64,000 nt of DNA from assembly GCF_003293745.1 (NCBI RefSeq), contig NZ_PTLZ01000002.1, positions 1 through 64,000 on the forward strand, read 5' to 3'. The notes under the pieces were generated by a model, which was not told the origin of the DNA, made no database searches, and worked only from the letters and a program-made list of their open reading frames with translations. Each line of letters opens with the position of its first letter. Position 1 is the first letter of the stretch. Positions 42,013 to 51,342 of the stretch are shown one piece after another. A program made the translations under genes and the position numbers. This DNA comes from Herminiimonas fonticola (GTDB taxonomy: Bacteria; Pseudomonadota; Gammaproteobacteria; Burkholderiales; Burkholderiaceae_D).

Positions 42013-44157
42013 ATGAAAATCTTCTTTCTCAGAGTCTGTGCCGTATGGCGCAGATTTCGTCGTGGTGCACTCAGGCATCACACTGATCACGCACAGTATT
42101 TGCCGCAGATTGAATCTCTGATGCGTAGGGCCGATCCCGACGCGTCCTGGCATGCGCGCGCCAACTGGATGATCGATCTGGCCGACTGGATACGTCGTGA
42201 GCCTAAAGTTTCCTTGCTGGACGATAGTGAATGGCGTCGCGTCAAGCATCAGCGGATTCGTTTTTTACTTGATTGGCTGGACGGCAATCGCGATGTCAAA
42301 CAAGGCGTGCAGGCAACTTTGCGCAAGACGCTGCGCGAAGCGACTGGTCCTGAATTATTTTCCGCGACTGGTTTACCGCGCGAGTCCGCATTCTTTTCCG
42401 AATTGTCGGAACGCATGGTGAAATTGATCTTGCCGCGTCCGGTAGGGCAGCAGGATTTGTCGACCTTGTTTACTGCGATGTTTCCTGACGAATCGGATGC
42501 CGAGTGGTTGCTGGAACTCGATGTCAAAACTTTGTCGCGATTGTGGAAGCTGGGTGGCGATGACGGCATTGCGCATGGTTATCGTCAACAAATCGATGAA
42601 GCAATGTTGTATCTGGTGACGATGGTAATTTCAGTCGGTATCAGTCCGGCTTTCCGCCAGCGACTGGAGCCGCGCATGCCTTTGCTGGCAACACCTTTCA
42701 TGTCGCTGCGTCGCGAACTGGAAAACTATTTGCTGGGTAGCGTCAAGGATGAAGCGGGCTTGCGTAGTGTGCGCATGTTGCTGGCAGTGTGCCAGGCGCA
42801 AACTGACAAGATCTACGCGCATCTGGATGAGTATGGCGTATCGGTCGGGCTGGTGTATCACGTCGAACGCATGCGCGCCCATCTGGTCAGGATTGCGCGT
42901 CTGCTGGATTTGCGTGGGGCGCCACATGCCGATGCAGGCTCGGGGCAGGTGCAAGCGGTATTGGTCGATTTGATCCTTGCACATCATCGCCGCTCGTCGG
43001 TACGTGAGCTGGTGAGTCGCAGCTTTTCTTTACTGGCGCGCAAGATGGTCGAGCGCAACGCCAATCACGGTGAACATTACATTGCACGCGATCGTACTGA
43101 ATACCGTGCGATGTTGCGGGCGGCAATGTGGGGTGGTTTCATCACGGCTTTTACTGCGCTGATCAAGCTTGGGATTACCGGCCTTGGCCTCGCCCATTTT
43201 TTTGAAGGCGCATTCCTGTCGATTAACTTTGCGTTGAGCTTCCTCCTCATCACCGCGATAGGCGGCGTGTTGGCGACCAAACAGCCGGCAGTTACTGCAC
43301 CCGCGCTGGCAGCACAAATGGGCGAGCTGGATACGGTGGAAGGCTTGCGCGAATTGCTGGCACGTATTGCGGCGCTGCTGCGTTCACAAGCAGCGGCCGT
43401 ATTCGGCAATCTGCTGGCGGTGGCACCGGTTGTGATTGTCTTGTCATTTGCCGCTATGCTGATTTTCGGCAAGCCATTGATGAATCAGGAAAAAGCCTAC
43501 GCGACAATTCATTCCTTATCGATCGTTGGTGTGACGCCCCTGTTTGCAGCCTTTACCGGTTTGCTATTGTGGCTGGCCAGTTTGATGGCAGGTTTTGCCG
43601 ATAACTGGTTTGCGCTGCGCAGATTGAGAGAATCGATCGCGCATCATCGCCGTCTGGTGCATGCACTGGGCGCGCCTCGTGCCGAGCGTTGGGCGAACTG
43701 GCTGGAACACAATGTCTCCAGTATCGTCGGTAACGTGTCATTGGCAATTTTGCTCGGCATGATGCCGGTAATCGCACAGTTTTTCGGGTTGCCGCTGGAC
43801 GTACGTCATGTGACTTTGTCGACCGCGACCTTGGCGGCGGCAGTCAGTAGCATCGGCTGGGAAGCGATGGCGACGCCGCAATTCTGGCTTGCCTGCGCGG
43901 GTATTTTTGCTATCGGCGTGCTGAATGTGGGCGTGGCTTTTTCTTGTGCACTGGCTCTGGCTTTGCGCGCACGCGACGTGCCGAAGCGGGTAAGACGTTT
44001 GGTATTTCGTGCGGTATTGCGGCGCTTTACACTGACGCCTTATATCTTTTTCTGGCCGACCAAGCCGGAAAATGCCGTGGCGGTCGAGACCGCTGGCGAG
44101 CAGCTTAATGAGCAAGGAAGGGACGTGTCCAGGACCATACTTCAGCGGAAAGATTGA
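42013..44157 (+). CDS. Gcr/SpecificRecomb-family membrane protein
   Basis: A 714-residue protein of the family annotated as site-specific recombinase (PF10136). The N-terminal 350 residues are helical and soluble, and the C-terminal half has about seven hydrophobic segments (for example near 375-425, 455-500 and 550-630). This architecture does not fit a DNA recombinase, so the family name is likely misleading and a membrane role is more probable. It is divergent to the MoxR-VWA pair. Confidence 0.75.
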   Translation: MKIFFLRVCAVWRRFRRGALRHHTDHAQYLPQIESLMRRADPDASWHARANWMIDLADWIRREPKVSLLDDSEWRRVKHQRIRFLLDWLDGNRDVKQGVQATLRKTLREATGPELFSATGLPRESAFFSELSERMVKLILPRPVGQQDLSTLFTAMFPDESDAEWLLELDVKTLSRLWKLGGDDGIAHGYRQQIDEAMLYLVTMVISVGISPAFRQRLEPRMPLLATPFMSLRRELENYLLGSVKDEAGLRSVRMLLAVCQAQTDKIYAHLDEYGVSVGLVYHVERMRAHLVRIARLLDLRGAPHADAGSGQVQAVLVDLILAHHRRSSVRELVSRSFSLLARKMVERNANHGEHYIARDRTEYRAMLRAAMWGGFITAFTALIKLGITGLGLAHFFEGAFLSINFALSFLLITAIGGVLATKQPAVTAPALAAQMGELDTVEGLRELLARIAALLRSQAAAVFGNLLAVAPVVIVLSFAAMLIFGKPLMNQEKAYATIHSLSIVGVTPLFAAFTGLLLWLASLMAGFADNWFALRRLRESIAHHRRLVHALGAPRAERWANWLEHNVSSIVGNVSLAILLGMMPVIAQFFGLPLDVRHVTLSTATLAAAVSSIGWEAMATPQFWLACAGIFAIGVLNVGVAFSCALALALRARDVPKRVRRLVFRAVLRRFTLTPYIFFWPTKPENAVAVETAGEQLNEQGRDVSRTILQRKD

Positions 44158-44356
44158 GCGGAAACGCAGGTGGATAAACGCTCAAAACGGGACTGTCGGA
44201 TGCTGTACACGCATTGCGATTTGAACATGGACGCTCCCTATCTCTTGAGGTAAAATCGAGCGGTTTTGGTGTAAAGAAGCAATTTTTTCGCTGCGAAGGA
44301 CGTGTTTGCAGCGCTGTAGTAGCGGGTTTTGTATTCACTATATCCACACAGCTATC

Positions 44357-44677
44357 ATGAAAAAACTATTTGCACTTCTCGCGTTCGCGGGTGTGGCCAA
44401 CATCGCTGTTGCAGCGGAAGTTGTTGGCGATGCCAAAGCAGCTGCCAACAAGGTTTCGATGTGTATCGGATGCCATGCCATCCCGGGCTACAAAGCGACT
44501 TTTCCGGAAGTTTATCAAGTACCCATGATAGGTGGGCAGTCGGAAAAATACATAGTCAGCGCCCTGCACGCGTATAAAAAAGGCGACCGTAATCATCCTT
44601 CCATGCGCGGTATTGCAGCCAGCATGTCGGATCAGGATATCGCCGACGTTGCCGCTTATTACTCGCAACAGAAATAA
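44357..44677 (+). CDS. Cytochrome c, class I type
   Basis: A 106-residue protein with a signal peptide (to about 19) and one haem-binding motif CIGCH, with a distal Met in the SMRG or MSDQ region. It should carry electrons in the periplasm. A second mono-haem cytochrome gene follows 11 bp later, so the two are likely co-expressed. ATG at 44357 fits the signal peptide. Confidence 0.85.
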   Translation: MKKLFALLAFAGVANIAVAAEVVGDAKAAANKVSMCIGCHAIPGYKATFPEVYQVPMIGGQSEKYIVSALHAYKKGDRNHPSMRGIAASMSDQDIADVAAYYSQQK

Positions 44678-44688
44678 CGGGAGCCTAT

Positions 44689-45042
44689 ATGAAAAAAATT
44701 CTCGCATTGGCTGTTGTATCGCTGTCCGCACTTGTCTCGCTCAACGCTACAGCTGACAGCAAGATCGAAGCTGGTAAAGCCGCAGTCGCCAAATACAATT
44801 GTGCTTCCTGCCACGGTGCCGATTACCAGACACCTATCGATCCTGGTTATCCCAAGCTGGCTGGCCAGCACAAAGACTATCTGAAGCACGCGCTGGTCGC
44901 CTACAAGCGCGGCAATGAAGTGTCGAATGGTCGCAGCAATGCGATCATGGCGCCTTTGGCCAAACAATTGTCGAATCAGGATATCGAAAACATCGCTGCT
45001 TATCTGCACAGCCTGCCAACTACTTTGGTGCTGCGTAAGTAA
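44689..45042 (+). CDS. Cytochrome c, class I type (second of pair)
   Basis: A 117-residue protein with a signal peptide and one haem motif CASCH near residue 43. It resembles its upstream neighbour (QDIENIAAYLHS versus QDIADVAAYYSQ) and was probably formed by duplication. It ends before a strong terminator. Both are typical of small c-type cytochromes that feed a terminal oxidase. Confidence 0.85.
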   Translation: MKKILALAVVSLSALVSLNATADSKIEAGKAAVAKYNCASCHGADYQTPIDPGYPKLAGQHKDYLKHALVAYKRGNEVSNGRSNAIMAPLAKQLSNQDIENIAAYLHSLPTTLVLRK

Positions 45043-45067
45043 TTATTGATCGGATGTTTCGTCTAAC

Positions 45068-45097
45068 AAAAAAGCCACGGTTTTCCGTGGCTTTTTT
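45068..45097. terminator. Rho-independent terminator
   Basis: AAGCCACGG pairs with CCGTGGCTT around four T residues, flanked by A and T runs on both sides. It can serve the cytochrome pair and the converging gene at 45127. Confidence 0.9.
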
Positions 45098-45126
45098 CAT
45101 GTTCGTCAGCATTGCAAAAATCTGCT

Positions 45127-45549
45127 TCAGCGACGCTTGATGCATTCGATATAAGCGGCACCGTCTGGCGGCAAGCCATTGCGCTGCGAGTTCCAGATCA
45201 TCTCACCCAGGCATTCCATGATCTGATGATGTGCTTCATGTTCTGAGCCCAGTCTGTGCGCCAAACCAGTGTACGCAGCGCGTATGCCGGGTGGCTGGTC
45301 GATGGAAATCTGTTCTGCAATCGACAAGTGCATGGATAGATGCAGGAAAGGATTGGCCTGACCTGACTCAACCGAATAATCCTGCGCCAGAGCTGCTTCT
45401 ACATCCATTAATGCATCGGCATATTCCGGATGTTGAATCAGCCAGTCGCGCGCGATCGCTTCCAGCGGCGTGAGGATTTCATTGGCGCGCTGTTTGCGAA
45501 AAGTCTCGCAGAAAAAACGGCGTACATCGTGTTGTGAGGGTGTGAACAT
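45127..45549 (-). CDS. DUF1841-family protein
   Basis: A 140-residue protein typical of the DUF1841 family of betaproteobacteria: MFTPSQHDVRRFFCE at the start, NPFLHLSMHLSIAEQISIDQ in the middle and ECIKRR at the end. No function is known. The ATG at 45549 fits the family start better than the longer frame to 45633. Confidence 0.75.
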   Translation of the reverse strand: MFTPSQHDVRRFFCETFRKQRANEILTPLEAIARDWLIQHPEYADALMDVEAALAQDYSVESGQANPFLHLSMHLSIAEQISIDQPPGIRAAYTGLAHRLGSEHEAHHQIMECLGEMIWNSQRNGLPPDGAAYIECIKRR

Positions 45550-45755
45550 GGAAAAATAAAAGCGCAATAAAAACGATTTAAAAAAGCAGTTGAAAACGCA
45601 GTCGAAAATCCAGTTAAAAATGCATTTCATCAAGCGCAGACCGACATTGTACGTGGCTTGCTACTGAACTGCAGCGCGTGTTTCGGATAACATACGGTTC
45701 TTTGCTTTAGCGCTATTGCCGCCTTGCGGCATATTTTTTGAAATCTGAAACGGAA

Positions 45756-46346
45756 ATGACCATGTTGAATCAGGAAGCTCTCGATACGCTTTTTACCCAA
45801 GCACATACCAATTCTGTCTGGCTCGACAAGCCTGTCACTAACGGTCAATTGCGGGAAATTTATGAATTGATGAAGTGGGCACCGACTTCGATGAATTGTT
45901 CGCCGGCGCGTATTGCCTTCGTCAAGTCGCCTGAAGCGAAAGAGAAACTGGCAGCTTGCGTCTCAGCTGGCAATGTACAGAAGGTAAAAACTGCGCCGAT
46001 TACCGCAATCATCGGAATGGACATGGCATTTCCCCGCAAATTGCCGCAATTGTTTCCGCACATGGATGGACAGGCTGTCTTTGCCGGTAACGACAAATTG
46101 ATAGAAGAAACGGCTTTCCGTAATTCTTCCCTGCAAGGCGCTTACTTCATCATGGCCGCACGTGCGATTGGTCTGGATTGCGGCCCTATGTCAGGTTTTG
46201 ATGCTGAAAAAGTGAATGCTGCATTCTTCGTCGGCACGCAAGTCAAAGCTAACTTCCTTTGCAGCATAGGCTACGGCGATCACGAAAAAATCAAACCACG
46301 CTTGCCGCGTCTGACCTTTGAAGCAAGCTGCGCAATCGTGCTGTAA
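45756..46346 (+). CDS. Nitroreductase-fold protein, RutE/HadB type
   Basis: A 196-residue flavin-dependent enzyme of the malonic semialdehyde reductase (RutE) type. MKWAPTSMNCSP is the FMN-contacting segment, and ETAFRNSSLQGAYFIMAARAIGLDCGPMSGFD forms the core. It reduces aldehydes or nitro compounds with NAD(P)H. The ATG at 45756 is used. No rut operon is nearby, so the substrate remains open. Confidence 0.82.
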   Translation: MTMLNQEALDTLFTQAHTNSVWLDKPVTNGQLREIYELMKWAPTSMNCSPARIAFVKSPEAKEKLAACVSAGNVQKVKTAPITAIIGMDMAFPRKLPQLFPHMDGQAVFAGNDKLIEETAFRNSSLQGAYFIMAARAIGLDCGPMSGFDAEKVNAAFFVGTQVKANFLCSIGYGDHEKIKPRLPRLTFEASCAIVL

Positions 46347-46357
46347 AAATGGGAAGA

Positions 46358-46383
46358 GAAAGCGTTTTCTTGAAAACGCTTTC
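46358..46383. terminator. Hairpin between converging genes
   Basis: GAAAGCGTTTTC pairs with GAAAACGCTTTC with a two-base loop. It lies between the converging nitroreductase and nth genes. The T run is weak, so termination strength is uncertain. Confidence 0.6.
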
Positions 46384-46391
46384 CTTAAAAA

Positions 46392-47042
46392 TTACACGCC
46401 TTTAGACGGCAAGGGCGTCTTCTGTTTGTATTCGCACAGATCGGCAATGATGCAATTCCAGCATTTAGGTGTACGTGCGATGCAGGTATAGCGGCCGTGC
46501 AGGATCAGCCAGTGATGTGCATCCTGCTGAAATTCCGGTGCGACAAATTTCATCAGTTTTTGCTCGACGATGTCGACATTCTTGCCCGGTGCAAGGCCGG
46601 TGCGATTCGATACGCGGAAGATGTGCGTATCGACTGCAATCGTTGCTTTCCCGAATGCGGTATTCATCACCACGTTGGCCGTCTTGCGGCCTACGCCCGG
46701 CAAGGCTTCCAGCTCTTCACGCGTGCGCGGGACTTCACCGCCATGTTCCGCGAGCAGAATCCGGCAGGTTTCAATGACGTTTTTTGCCTTGGTGCGATAC
46801 AGGCCTATGGTTTGAATGTAGGGGATCAAGCCCTCGACGCCGAGTGCGTAAATTTTCCTTGGTGTGCCGGCATGAGGATACAGCTTGCGCGTCGCCTTGT
46901 TGACGGAAACATCAGTGGCCTGCGCTGACAGCATTACCGCGATCAGTAGCTGAAAGGGTGTCTGGTATTCAAGTTCGGTAGTCGGATGTGGATTGGCAGT
47001 GCGCAGTCGATTGAAAATTTCACGTCGTTTTTCTGCGTTCAT
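46392..47042 (-). CDS. nth: Endonuclease III
   Basis: A 216-residue DNA glycosylase/AP lyase with the HhH motif ([18 protein letters not shown]), catalytic Lys within it and Asp in VDTHIFRV. The C-terminal iron-sulphur loop is [17 protein letters not shown]. It repairs oxidised pyrimidines. It overlaps the upstream RnfB-like gene by 4 bp. Confidence 0.93.
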   Translation of the reverse strand: MNAEKRREIFNRLRTANPHPTTELEYQTPFQLLIAVMLSAQATDVSVNKATRKLYPHAGTPRKIYALGVEGLIPYIQTIGLYRTKAKNVIETCRILLAEHGGEVPRTREELEALPGVGRKTANVVMNTAFGKATIAVDTHIFRVSNRTGLAPGKNVDIVEQKLMKFVAPEFQQDAHHWLILHGRYTCIARTPKCWNCIIADLCEYKQKTPLPSKGV

Positions 47043-47731
47043 TTAGCGTCCTTTTCCGCTTGTTCTTTTTTCAGTCGTGCGCGTTCTATCGCGGCTTGAA
47101 TAATGGCTTTCTTGCGAGCCTGTTCGGCTTTCTCTGCATCCGAAATCGGTGTTTCGGATTGCACTTCCTTCAGTTTGGCTGCAGCTTTTGCTGCAAGCCG
47201 CGCCTCGTTTTCTTCTTTTTCGCGTTGCAAACGGGCGCTGCGGAAGTCATGTCGTGCGCGTGCCGCATCGGCTTGTGCTTGCGACCATGCATCCCAGCCA
47301 GTTTTCCCCGGCGTGACTTCTACCATCGCAATGCAATCGACCGGGCAGGGCGCCACGCACAGATCGCAACCGGTACACAGATCGGTGACGATGGTATGCA
47401 TCTGCTTGGCTGCGCCTACGATGGCATCGACCGGGCAGGCTTGTATGCACAAGGTGCAACCTATGCATAAGGCTTCATCAATGAATGCGACTGGTCGTGG
47501 CCGTTCCATGCCGTTGACCGGATTGATGGGGATGACTTTCTTGCCTAGGACTTTTGCGAGTCGTGCGACGCCTTCAATGCCGCCTGGTGGACATTGGTTG
47601 TAGCTGGCGCTGCCATCAGCCATCGCTTCCGCATACGGACGGCATGCGGGATAGCCGCACTTTGTGCATTGCGTTTGCGGCAACAGATCTTCAAGCTGAT
47701 CGGCAAGCGATTTATCGGTGGGTGATGACAC
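47039..47731 (-). CDS. rnfB: RnfB-like ferredoxin, stand-alone
   Basis: A 230-residue iron-sulphur protein: a four-Cys cluster domain ([17 protein letters not shown]) then two 4Fe-4S ferredoxin motifs ([16 protein letters not shown] and [16 protein letters not shown]), and a charged helical tail from about 155. The N-terminal membrane anchor of full RnfB is absent and no other rnf genes are nearby. It is coupled to nth by a 4-bp overlap, so a role in supplying electrons to repair or other enzymes is possible. Confidence 0.8.
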   Translation of the reverse strand: MSSPTDKSLADQLEDLLPQTQCTKCGYPACRPYAEAMADGSASYNQCPPGGIEGVARLAKVLGKKVIPINPVNGMERPRPVAFIDEALCIGCTLCIQACPVDAIVGAAKQMHTIVTDLCTGCDLCVAPCPVDCIAMVEVTPGKTGWDAWSQAQADAARARHDFRSARLQREKEENEARLAAKAAAKLKEVQSETPISDAEKAEQARKKAIIQAAIERARLKKEQAEKDAK

Positions 47732-47867
47732 AGCGGAGACGCAAAGAATAAAACAGAATTATCGTCTTATACGGGCTTGTGCGCCAAATGGAAAAAGCAT
47801 GGATGTGGCATTGAGCCGATATTTCTGAAGTAATGCTAAGTGCTATCAGCTCAGTATTAGTTTCTTA

Positions 47868-49103
47868 TCAGGAATGGTTCGCAATAAAGCTGGCGATTTT
47901 CGGACAAATGATCTCGCGCCATTTGCGGCCCGAGAAGATGCCGTAATGGCCGCATTGTGGTGCGGTGAATTGCTGTTTGCTGGATTTTGCGATGGACGAA
48001 CACAAGTCTTGCGCAGCATGGGTTTGCCCCGCGCCTGAGATATCGTCTTTCTCGCCTTCGATGGTGAACAGCGCAACGGTTTTGATATCTTGCGGCCGCA
48101 CCAGCTTGCCTTCGACTTCCCATGTGCCTAGCGGTAGACGATGTTCCTGGAAAACCGTCTTGATCGTATCAAGGTAATACTCGGCAGGCATATCCAGCAC
48201 CGCATTGTATTCATCGTAGAACTTGCGATGTTCTTCCGCTGATTCGTTATCGCCCTCGCGCAAGTGCTCATAGAAATCCCAATGACTCTGCGCATGACGA
48301 CCAGGATTCATCGCAATGAAGCCTGCGTGCTGCAAAAAGCCCGGATAAACCTTGCGACCAAAGCCGGGTTGACTGGCCGGTACACTGTAGATCACTTGAT
48401 TTTCAAACCACGCATAGGTTTTTTCAAGCGCCAGATTGTTGACTTGTGTCGGCGATTTGCGTGGATCGATAGGGCCGCCCATCATCGTCATTGTCTTAGG
48501 CAATTTCGGATCTTTAGCAGTAGCCATTAGGGAAATTGCAGCCATCACCGGCACCGTAGGCTGGCAAACAGAAATGACGTGCAGGTCTGGACCGAGCTTG
48601 CGGATGAAGTCCTGAATGTAATAAACGTAATCGTGCAGATGGAAAGGACCTTCAGTCAGCGGCGCCATACGCGCATCGACCCAGTCGGTGATGTAGACGT
48701 CATGACCCGGCAGCAGACTGCGTACCGTGTCGCGTAGCAGGGTAGCGTGATGACCGGACAAGGGAGCGACCAGCAAAACCGTGGGCTGCTTCAATGCGGC
48801 GAATTCTTTTGCCGGTAGTGCTTTCTTGAAATGCAGCAAAGTGCAGAATGATTTTTCTGCTGCCACTTCTTCAACGATGCGCACGGATTTGTCGTTGATC
48901 TCTATTGTCTCGATGTCGAAATGAGGTTTTTCGTATTGCTTGCCCAGGCGGTACATCAGCTCGTAACCAGCCGCGATGCGGTGCGCAAATGGCGTATAGG
49001 AAAAAGGCGAGGCAGGATCGGTGAATAGGCGCGACGAGGCTTCAGCCCATTGCATCATGGGATTGAGCAAACTGCGGTTCAACTCATGCAATTGGTAAAG
49101 CAT
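47868..49103 (-). CDS. phaZ: Intracellular polyhydroxyalkanoate depolymerase
   Basis: A 411-residue alpha/beta hydrolase of the intracellular PhaZ family, which breaks down stored poly-3-hydroxybutyrate. The YQLHELNRSLLNPMMQWAE start is typical of the family, and the active-site Cys lies in ISVCQPTVPV rather than a Ser. The ATG at 49103 is preferred to the frame start at 49154. Other PHA-related genes occur at 52400 and 58446. Confidence 0.88.
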   Translation of the reverse strand: MLYQLHELNRSLLNPMMQWAEASSRLFTDPASPFSYTPFAHRIAAGYELMYRLGKQYEKPHFDIETIEINDKSVRIVEEVAAEKSFCTLLHFKKALPAKEFAALKQPTVLLVAPLSGHHATLLRDTVRSLLPGHDVYITDWVDARMAPLTEGPFHLHDYVYYIQDFIRKLGPDLHVISVCQPTVPVMAAISLMATAKDPKLPKTMTMMGGPIDPRKSPTQVNNLALEKTYAWFENQVIYSVPASQPGFGRKVYPGFLQHAGFIAMNPGRHAQSHWDFYEHLREGDNESAEEHRKFYDEYNAVLDMPAEYYLDTIKTVFQEHRLPLGTWEVEGKLVRPQDIKTVALFTIEGEKDDISGAGQTHAAQDLCSSIAKSSKQQFTAPQCGHYGIFSGRKWREIICPKIASFIANHS

Positions 49104-49275
49104 AGTGGCCTCCATCGATGAACGATCATTGAATTGATTGTCACAACAAAACATTTATATTGCAATGCACCATTGATAACTATGGTGATATTTCAGTGCA
49201 ATGAGGCAAATTAATTTCAAATTTGAATTAGTTTGAGGTGTTTTGTCGGAGATCGCTGCGAATTTTGGGCAATAA

Positions 49276-49307
49276 AAAACGCCCTGTGGTGAACCAGAGG
49301 GCGTTTT
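49276..49307 (-). terminator. Rho-independent terminator for fdxA
   Basis: AAAACGCCCT pairs with AGGGCGTTTT, with an inner TGG/CCA pairing and a small loop. On the minus strand a T run follows. Confidence 0.85.
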
Positions 49308-49322
49308 CATGAGGCGCAGTAT

Positions 49323-49646
49323 TTAGCGTGCCAGATATTGCAGCTTGTCCGTCTTGTCTTTCCATTCCTCTGCTTCAGGCAAAGGCGCCTTGGTCTTGGT
49401 GATGGATGGCCATTCGCGCGACAACTCTACATTCAGCTTGATGTAGTGCTGTTGATCAGCCGGTACATCTTCTTCTGCATAAATGGCGTTGACAGGGCAT
49501 TCGGCTACGCACACTGCGCAGTCTATGCACTCATCCGGGTCGATAGACAGGAAATTCGGGCCTTCGCGAAAACAATCCACCGGGCACACGTCTACGCAAT
49601 CCGTGTAACGGCAAAGTACGCAGGAATCGGTCACTACGTGGGTCAT
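49323..49646 (-). CDS. fdxA: 7Fe ferredoxin FdxA
   Basis: A 107-residue ferredoxin with the pattern CVLCRYTDCVDVCPVDCF for a 3Fe-4S plus 4Fe-4S pair and CIDCAVCVAECPVNAI, the type known as FdxA in proteobacteria. It transfers electrons in the cytoplasm. The ATG at 49646 fits; the longer frame is not conserved. It ends before a terminator. Confidence 0.92.
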   Translation of the reverse strand: MTHVVTDSCVLCRYTDCVDVCPVDCFREGPNFLSIDPDECIDCAVCVAECPVNAIYAEEDVPADQQHYIKLNVELSREWPSITKTKAPLPEAEEWKDKTDKLQYLAR

Positions 49647-49925
49647 ACCAGTCCTAACTGTAAATATTTGAAGTGGGCTGACTGCAGATGGCGGGAGCAT
49701 GCGGCTCACATATCCCGGCGACAGTCGCAAAGCATTGTATTTTAAGGCATATCGCTATTTCCCACAAACCGCAGTTATACCGTTTTCGAATAAGTACATG
49801 CGCTGTGCGTCTTTAGGATGGGGAAATTTCGATGTGCGCGCAGCAGCTTGCTTGCTGCCGTGCCCTTGCTGACAAGACATATTTTTTCTGGGATAAAATG
49901 GCTTCCCCTCAATATCGGAGTCACC

Positions 49926-51332
49926 ATGCGTGCACATTTCCTCGTCGGCATGCTTGCCCTGGCGCCAGCAATATGCGGCGCTGCAGAGTTGAACGGCAGC
50001 GGATTATCTGTGTTGTGGGGCATCCCGTTTGCCGGCTTGTTATTGTCGATTGCCTTGTGCCCGTTGCTTACGCCCGGTTTCTGGCATCACCATTTTGGTA
50101 AGGTGACGGTGGCTTGGGCACTGGCATTTTTGCTGCCATGTGCATTCCTGTTTGGGCCTGCGACCGCAATCCATGGTGCCGTGCATGCGTTTGTTGCCGA
50201 ATTTTTCCCCTTCATTATTCTGATCACCTCGCTATTCGTTGTCGCGGGCGGCATTTGTGTACGCGGTAATTTGCATGGCACGCCTGCACTCAATACCGGC
50301 TTGCTCGCTATCGGAACCGTGCTCGCCAGTTTTATGGGAACGACAGGTGCTGCCATGTTGCTGATTAGGCCCCTGATACGCGCTAACGACAACCGCAAGC
50401 ATGCTGCGCATATTGTTGTGTTCTTTATTTTTCTGGTTGCGAATGCCGGCGGCGCACTGACGCCGCTGGGTGATCCGCCGCTCTTTCTCGGATTTTTGAA
50501 AGGCGTGGATTTCTTCTGGACTGCGCGACATCTTTTTGCGCCAACCATCTTCCTTTGTGTGACGCTCCTGATTATTTTTTATTTGCTCGACAGCCACTAT
50601 TATCACAAGCGAGAAGAACTCAGCCCGCGAGAAAAAGATCCCACCCCCGATTCTGCCATTCGTTTCGATGGCAAGATCAATTTCGTCTTGCTGGCAGTCG
50701 TCATTGTGCTGGTATTAATAAGCGGTTTCTGGAAGCCCGGCATTGCATTCACCTTCTTCGGCAATACGGTGGAGTTGCCACATCTGCTGCGGGACGTTTT
50801 GCTGCTCGCCGTGATTGGCCTCTCTTTATGGCTGACGCCGCATAGTGCGCGTAGCGGTAATGAATTTTCATGGGGGCCGATCCAGGAAGTCGGTAAATTG
50901 TTTGCCGGAATTTTCATCACGATCATTCCTGTCATTGCGATGTTGCGCGCGGGTGAATCCGGTGCTTTTTCAGCCGTGGTGCGCGCCGTAACGGACGGTA
51001 ACGGGCAGCCGATTAACCAGATGTATTTCTGGGCGACCGGCTTGCTGTCGTCCTTCCTCGATAATGCGCCTACCTATCTGGTCTTTTTTAATACGGCCGG
51101 CGGGGATCCCGCAAGATTAATGACGACCATGGCGCACACGCTTGCCGCCATTTCTTGCGGCGCGGTCTTCATGGGGGCGAACAGTTATATAGGCAATGCG
51201 CCTAACATGATGGTCAAGGCCATTGCAGAAGAGCGCGGCATCAAAATGCCGTCGTTCTTTGCGTACATGGGATGGTCGTGCATGATTCTTGTCCCATTGT
51301 TCATTCTGATGACCTTCATTTTTTTCACCTGA
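49926..51332 (+). CDS. NhaD-like sodium/proton antiporter
   Basis: A 468-residue inner-membrane protein with a signal-like first helix and about 12 hydrophobic segments. Motifs GTTGAAMLLIRPLIRAN, NAGGALTPLGDPPLFLGFLKG and SSFLDNAPTYLVF are those of the NhaD/CitMHS-type transporters. It probably exchanges sodium for protons, although other anion substrates occur in the superfamily. The ATG at 49926 is preferred. It precedes the dehydrogenase gene by 10 bp, so they may be cotranscribed. Confidence 0.8.
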   Translation: MRAHFLVGMLALAPAICGAAELNGSGLSVLWGIPFAGLLLSIALCPLLTPGFWHHHFGKVTVAWALAFLLPCAFLFGPATAIHGAVHAFVAEFFPFIILITSLFVVAGGICVRGNLHGTPALNTGLLAIGTVLASFMGTTGAAMLLIRPLIRANDNRKHAAHIVVFFIFLVANAGGALTPLGDPPLFLGFLKGVDFFWTARHLFAPTIFLCVTLLIIFYLLDSHYYHKREELSPREKDPTPDSAIRFDGKINFVLLAVVIVLVLISGFWKPGIAFTFFGNTVELPHLLRDVLLLAVIGLSLWLTPHSARSGNEFSWGPIQEVGKLFAGIFITIIPVIAMLRAGESGAFSAVVRAVTDGNGQPINQMYFWATGLLSSFLDNAPTYLVFFNTAGGDPARLMTTMAHTLAAISCGAVFMGANSYIGNAPNMMVKAIAEERGIKMPSFFAYMGWSCMILVPLFILMTFIFFT

Positions 51333-51342
51333 GGACCTGCAA

